A stretch of 33,107 bases of DNA from Bacteroidota bacterium (GTDB taxonomy: Bacteria > Bacteroidota > Bacteroidia > Bacteroidales > FEN-979). The stretch is taken from positions 1-33,107 of the forward strand of contig JAPLDO010000026.1 in the NCBI GenBank assembly GCA_026391715.1, written 5' to 3'. Positions 32,601-33,107 of this stretch are shown in pieces. Below the pieces are notes generated by a model that had not been told where the DNA came from, made no database searches, and saw nothing but the letters and a program-made list of their open reading frames with translations. Position 1 is the stretch's first letter. The number at the start of each line of letters is the position of its first letter. A program made the position numbers and the translations under genes.

Positions 32601-33107
32601 AGTCCATGAGCGTCCGGGTCATCTTTGCCAAAGAATTTCCCAACTGATCGCTTTCCGATTGAGGAATAATCTTCACAGTAAAGTCGCCATTGGCAATGCT
32701 TTGCGCATTTAAAGCCACCTCGCTCATGGTTTGGTTCAGTATCTTGATCGAAGTAAAAATCCCTTTTGTTATCAACGGAAATTTAAAAGAAAAGTCGCCT
32801 TCAGTGATTCTTGTTGTGATTGTACGAATTTCAACAGGCTCGCCGCCAACCTGAGTATAAACAAACCGAAGGATGACTATCACCAGCATTATTCCGAACG
32901 TCAGAAAAGCGACTCCAAGAAAGTAAATCACATACTCATTAACGTTGATGGTATTTCTTGTCTGCAAAATGGAAGCGGCGATTTCAGCCTTTTTCATGTC
33001 AATATAAAGCGCCAGCGTTTCACCAGACTGCTTTGCTGCGTCATCGAGCGACTGAATGATCTTCGATTCATACTGATCGTCGCTCGATCGGAGCGTTGAC
33101 GTCCCCG
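29659..33107 (-). CDS. Membrane hybrid kinase, HAMP-GAF-coiled coil-HK-REC3 (N-term cut)
   Basis: The reading frame is open to the window edge, so the extracytoplasmic sensor part is incomplete. Numbered from the Met at 32997, it has a transmembrane helix (about 21-47), two or three HAMP-like repeats (about 48-170; EGDFSFKF, NGDFTVKI, QGNFARRL), GAF (about 180-345), a Gln-rich coiled coil (366-449) of four 21-residue repeats, HisKA with His462 in MSHELRTPLN, HATPase (NFISNALKFTKNG, DTGIGIA, GGTGLGLTIS) and three receivers. Their Asp are 776 (VLDLVLPDMNG), 898 (IIDLGLKSG) and 1041 (LMDIMMPVMDG), all intact. The CheB-CheR gene follows after 2 bases, showing tight coupling. Poly-HAMP plus coiled coil resembles a chemoreceptor signalling arm joined to a kinase. 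The signal is unknown. Confidence 0.93.
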   Translation of the reverse strand, partial: GTSTLRSSDDQYESKIIQSLDDAAKQSGETLALYIDMKKAEIAASILQTRNTINVNEYVIYFLGVAFLTFGIMLVIVILRFVYTQVGGEPVEIRTITTRITEGDFSFKFPLITKGIFTSIKILNQTMSEVALNAQSIANGDFTVKIIPQSESDQLGNSLAKMTRTLMDLQKVTEEISQGNFARRLEVKGENDLVSQSINLMSENLEKSEIHNKEQNWLKDGLNNLSKELSGDQSLEKITAHAISCLGRYSDAGRGVIYLLNDQTGKLHLVSSFAFTERDALSNIYELGRGVVGQVALEKKAILLRSVSRDEAPVTSGTTNTLPVNTYTYPILYEDNLMGVIELSSLQPFSRIREAYFEQSNQIIASSIFSAIQRSKIEILLHNSQVAQREAEEKTIEVQEANALLEEQSQQIRMQSEQLQQSNSQLEEQQQQLQQQSEELQQTNAQLEEQQQQLMQQTEELRQGNDHLQQAKTELDAKANDLEMSNKYKSDFLANMSHELRTPLNSIILLSKMMQKNERGNFNADDIKRARVVHSAGEELLRLINDILDISKIEAGKTSLLISDFPVEDLLTDLKHFFSGTAKNKGLELIIEDKLNTSITSDRDKVSQILRNFISNALKFTKNGSITVSVQDSGKAEKPVKITVRDTGIGIASEKHKMIFEAFQQVDSSISREFGGTGLGLTISQKLASLLRGEIILKSEEGKGSEFSLLLPVKLEPLNIEHVEYTKTRVREKQANTSPEPTPIKVIEPFVDDRKTIKPGDKIILVVEDDYTFADIVAMVIHNMNMKVLHAATAEQGLGLVQQFKVHGIVLDLVLPDMNGVDFMRRLKSYKDLRHIPVQIISGHEKNPELMRMGALDFLQKPVDQEQIQTAIQGILNFSEKNPKDLLIVEDDEGHRNALIELIQSQDIRVNGVETEEEATKELQRGIYDAVIIDLGLKSGSGINICKYARENQIKAPIIVYTGKQLSAEEEKNLKRYADRIIIKTVHSENRLLDELMLFLHQTQRDFSDKTESAPDINLRMKRLSGKTIMVVDDDIKNVFVLSTALEEHGARVIDAQNGKEALRLLEEKGADLVLMDIMMPVMDGYTAIAKIRENYHLKKLPVIALTAKALKEDREKCIAAGADDYLSKPVDYEMLIGLVEAWCQKKG
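31651..31902 (-). repeat. Four 21-residue coding repeats (Gln/Glu coiled coil)
   Basis: Residues 366-449 of the kinase (numbered from the Met at 32997) consist of four units of exactly 21 residues, each starting with Asn. Two examples are NSQLEEQQQQLQQQSEELQQ (plus T) and NAQLEEQQQQLMQQTEELRQ (plus G). Each unit is three heptads with hydrophobic Leu, Ile or Met at core positions, so the block is a continuous coiled coil leading into the HisKA domain. Confidence 0.85.

Noticed and set aside
27971-33107. Classical chemotaxis operon
   Set aside because: CheB and CheR domains are present, but CheA, CheW, CheY and a receptor are not, and the linked proteins are hybrid histidine kinases.

Overview
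The window looks like a chromosomal segment of a Bacteroidota (Bacteroidetes) bacterium, probably a fermentative relative of the Bacteroidales/Marinilabiliales. The reasons are Bacteroidetes-type -7 boxes (TAnnTTTG) in front of several genes, starts with little Shine-Dalgarno signal, two S9 serine peptidases (one a lipoprotein), Bacteroidetes-style hybrid kinases, and short heptamer repeats between genes. No rRNA, tRNA, CRISPR array or complete insertion sequence was seen.

Region 1 (1-5874) is a riboflavin operon, ribD (cut by the window edge)-ribE-ribBA-ribH, with two interruptions. A 153-bp palindromic MITE-like element sits between ribD and ribE, inside an array of 7-bp repeats and flanked by a 6-bp direct repeat. 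A compact, AT-rich restriction-modification island sits between ribBA and ribH: a NotI-family endonuclease, an SPPY-class DNA methyltransferase and a small ribbon-helix-helix protein.

Region 2 (5878-12439) holds a periplasmic prolyl oligopeptidase, a free-standing acylating acetaldehyde dehydrogenase of AdhE type, a 404-bp gap with two inverted heptamer arrays and a terminator, an ABC-F ATPase (Uup-like) and an ICMT-like membrane methyltransferase.

Region 3 (12458-18624, + strand) has a soluble PAS/GAF hybrid histidine kinase, a DgkA-type lipid kinase, a DPP-like S9 lipoprotein peptidase and a sirtuin. The sirtuin overlaps tail-to-tail with a polyprenyl glycosylphosphotransferase. That gene follows an unknown lipoprotein gene, and next come a Gfo/Idh/MocA oxidoreductase, pcm, a CcmF/CcsA-type cytochrome c assembly protein, an MTA phosphorylase and an outer-membrane beta-barrel protein.

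Region 4 (26631-33107, - strand) is the most unusual part. It is a three-gene signalling operon: a membrane hybrid kinase with poly-HAMP, GAF, a Gln-rich coiled coil of four exact 21-residue repeats, a kinase core and three receivers; a CheB-CheR fusion in which an unassigned, possibly STAS-like domain replaces the usual CheB receiver; and a receiver-kinase. No CheA, CheW or classical chemoreceptor is visible, so the methylation module probably acts on the kinase rather than on motility receptors. This last point is inference.
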